From Wenzhouxiangellaceae bacterium (lineage in GTDB: Bacteria; Pseudomonadota; Gammaproteobacteria; Xanthomonadales; Wenzhouxiangellaceae), in contig JANQPN010000033.1 of the NCBI GenBank assembly GCA_028289455.1, positions 58,981 to 122,980 of the forward strand: a DNA stretch of 64,000 nt, in the 5' to 3' direction. The notes beneath the pieces are model-generated. The model saw only the letters and a list, made by a program, of their open reading frames with translations, had not been told where the DNA came from and ran no database searches. Position numbers and translations under genes: made by a program. Of this stretch, positions 62,158 to 64,000 are shown in pieces (position 1 is the first letter of the stretch; each line of letters starts with the position of its first letter).

Positions 62158-64000
62158 ATGCGTGCACGTATTTCTGCCAGTGGCAAAGCCATCGCCCTGC
62201 TCCTGTTTGTATTATTCTCATTGACGGCATCCCCAGCATTCGCTCAAGCGGATTTCATTGCAACCAAAACCAATGATACCGGTGGTGTCGGTAACGTAGG
62301 CGTTCCGTTCAACTGGTCGATCACTGTCACCAATATCGGCAGTTCAGCCGGATCATTCGCACTGGGTGACTCGTGGCTGCGCGACTCACTGCCCAATGCC
62401 AACATGAACTACGGCACCGCGACCATTTCTGCCCAAAGCGGTATTACCGGCTCTGTGGCCTGCAGCATTATCGCCAGCAGTTCAACGCTGAGCTGTGGTG
62501 GACCGGGCGCAACTTTTGCACCCAATGCATTTGCCACCGTTACTTTCTCGGCTACTCCGCTGGCAGCCGGCACCTTTGATAATCCACGTGCCGGCGGTAC
62601 CTGCCTGGCCAACAGCGCCAATTCGGTTCCGGAATCCAATACCAGTAACAATGCCTGTTCCGATTCAGTCACCATCATGCCTGCGTCCGGGCCTGATCTG
62701 CTGGTCACCAAGAGCAACAATGTCAGCGGTACGGCCAACTCCGGCACGTGGACCTGGTCAATCGGCATTTCCAACGGCGGCAATATGGACGCCACATTCA
62801 CCAGTGGTCAGACCATTCTGACCGACAACCTGGCCAATACCGATGTCACCTACGCCGCACCTACGGTTACCGGACAGTCCAATATTTCCGGCACCGGCTC
62901 GATCAGCTGCACCATCGTATCGTTTAATCTGAACTGCACCGCCAGCGGCGGCAGCGTGATTATAGGTTCGGGTTCCGGCTCGTTTACCGTTAATGTCGCC
63001 GCTCAGGCCACCCGCGGCGGCACCTTCAACAACCCTCGCGCCGGTGGTATCTGTGCTGCCGATCCCAATGACAATATCAGCGAGGCCAGTGAAAGCAATA
63101 ATGCCTGTTCAGACACGGTAACTGCGCCACTGACGGCAGATTTTATCGCCGCAAAAACCAACGACACCGGTGGTGTGGGTGCAGTTGGCGTACCGTTCAA
63201 CTGGTTCATAACAATCACCAACGTCGGCGATACTGCTGGTAGCTTCAACATAGGATCGATCATCAGAGACGTTCTTCCGGACGTTAACATGAGCTATGGA
63301 ACCCCGACCATCTCGGCCCAAAGTGGGGTTACCGGCAGCTTCTCCTGCAGTATCAGCGGGGCCAGCATCCTGGGTTGCGGCACCGCCAATGCGACCGTTG
63401 CGGTCAACGGTTTTGTGACCGTCCAGATACCCGCCACTCCACTTTCCAGTGGCACTTTCGACAACCCGCGCGCCGGCGGCAACTGTGAAGCCAATCCTTC
63501 AGGCGATGCCAGTGAAGTCAACCGGACCAACAACAGCTGTTCCGACTCGGTGACCGTACCGCCCAACATCACCGGGCCTGACCTGCTGATCGTGAAAAGC
63601 AACAGCCTGACCGGGCCGACCACCAACCGCCCATGGAACTGGCTGCTGCAGGTCAGCACCGGCGGCACCATGGATTCGGTATTCAGCAGCGGTCAGACCA
63701 TCATTACCGATAATCTGCCGAATACCGGCATCACTTACGGCACGCCTACCGTTAGCGCCCTGAGCGGCGTCTCCGGCACCGGTACGATTGACTGTTCGAT
63801 TGCTTCGTCCGATCTCACCTGTATTGCCAGCGGCGGAAACGTGGTACTGGATTTCAATACCGGCTCGTTTTTGGTGACTGTACCGGCCATGCCGGGTGTC
63901 GCCGGCACATTTGTAAATCCTCGTGCAGGCGGGGTGTGTGCAGTGGATCCCAATGACAGCATCAGTGAGGGCGATGAAACCAACAACAGCTGTACCGATT
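62158..64000 (+). CDS. DUF11/CARDB-like surface protein, N-terminal part (runs off right edge)
   Basis: An open frame from ATG 62158 to the window edge, at least 614 residues. A signal peptide ends about SPAFA. It then alternates the same two modules as the gene at 48522-53207: FIATKTNDTGGVG with NWSITVTNIG, then GPDLLVTKSNNVSG with NWSIGISNGG. Segment ends such as SEGDETNNSCTD repeat exactly the pattern AEGDETNNSCSDT. The full length and C-terminal sorting signal are outside the window. The start is supported by a weak AAGGATCC site and by the signal peptide. Confidence 0.87.
   Translation, partial: MRARISASGKAIALLLFVLFSLTASPAFAQADFIATKTNDTGGVGNVGVPFNWSITVTNIGSSAGSFALGDSWLRDSLPNANMNYGTATISAQSGITGSVACSIIASSSTLSCGGPGATFAPNAFATVTFSATPLAAGTFDNPRAGGTCLANSANSVPESNTSNNACSDSVTIMPASGPDLLVTKSNNVSGTANSGTWTWSIGISNGGNMDATFTSGQTILTDNLANTDVTYAAPTVTGQSNISGTGSISCTIVSFNLNCTASGGSVIIGSGSGSFTVNVAAQATRGGTFNNPRAGGICAADPNDNISEASESNNACSDTVTAPLTADFIAAKTNDTGGVGAVGVPFNWFITITNVGDTAGSFNIGSIIRDVLPDVNMSYGTPTISAQSGVTGSFSCSISGASILGCGTANATVAVNGFVTVQIPATPLSSGTFDNPRAGGNCEANPSGDASEVNRTNNSCSDSVTVPPNITGPDLLIVKSNSLTGPTTNRPWNWLLQVSTGGTMDSVFSSGQTIITDNLPNTGITYGTPTVSALSGVSGTGTIDCSIASSDLTCIASGGNVVLDFNTGSFLVTVPAMPGVAGTFVNPRAGGVCAVDPNDSISEGDETNNSCTD

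Overview
The window looks like chromosome from a gammaproteobacterium. The composition is moderate GC. Gene content includes LytS/LytTR signalling, PD40 proteins, an E. coli-like glyoxalase I, an M16 peptidase, DUF11 surface proteins with an IPTL-CTERM-like tail, and integron-type gene cassettes. No rRNA, tRNA, CRISPR array, phage module or transposase gene was recognised.

Layout. 1-1406: the start of a winged-helix regulator (minus, runs off the left edge, probable TTG start) diverges from an FGE/SUMF1-domain lipoprotein. 1407-4966: an AT-rich, all-plus-strand set of small genes separated by attC recombination sites. Four attC sites are complete and three cassettes have R''/R' boxes that agree with each other. 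No integron integrase is visible, so this looks like a CALIN (cluster of attC sites lacking an integrase). Five copies of a ~120-bp element with terminal inverted repeats sit in or next to attC sites of this array. Cargo includes a barstar-like inhibitor, a HEPN-like protein, an ACP-like protein and small membrane proteins. 4963-6564: a membrane-protein gene, a DUF2200 gene and an unknown gene.

6668-17985: mostly single genes, including a class-C-like serine hydrolase, a DoxX protein, three GNAT acetyltransferases (one very like aminoglycoside AAC(3)-I), a RidA protein, a PD40 propeller, an FAH-family enzyme and a methyltransferase. 18009-20418: a LytS/LytTR two-component system. 20549-26701: an S33 hydrolase, a GIY-YIG-like protein, a methyltransferase, gloA, and a DsrE / acyl-CoA ligase / unknown operon. 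27077-33129: a flavin amine oxidase, a strictosidine-synthase-like protein, a VOC protein, a sodium-solute symporter and a DDAH-type hydrolase, possibly serving amine or methylarginine use. 33301-43255: an M16 lipoprotein peptidase, a haloalkane-dehalogenase-like hydrolase, a DUF305-LVIVD fusion and an ADOP-type permease. 43346-44796: a divergent RidA / LysR pair.

44869-64000 is the most unusual part. It holds a pepsin-type aspartic protease with a C-terminal five-repeat propeller, a three-repeat beta-trefoil protein with a glycine-rich tail, and a 1561-aa DUF11 surface protein. It also holds a membrane-anchored winged-helix/PD40 regulator related to the one at the left edge, a 967-aa protein of unknown family, an esterase, and the beginning of a second DUF11 surface protein that leaves the window. 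A ~165-bp leader upstream of the 967-aa gene is repeated in degenerate form at 48342-48505, where it no longer precedes a gene. A TATTTCG core recurs in these two leaders and in front of the second DUF11 gene, suggesting a shared regulator. These links are inferences from the sequence and are not demonstrated.
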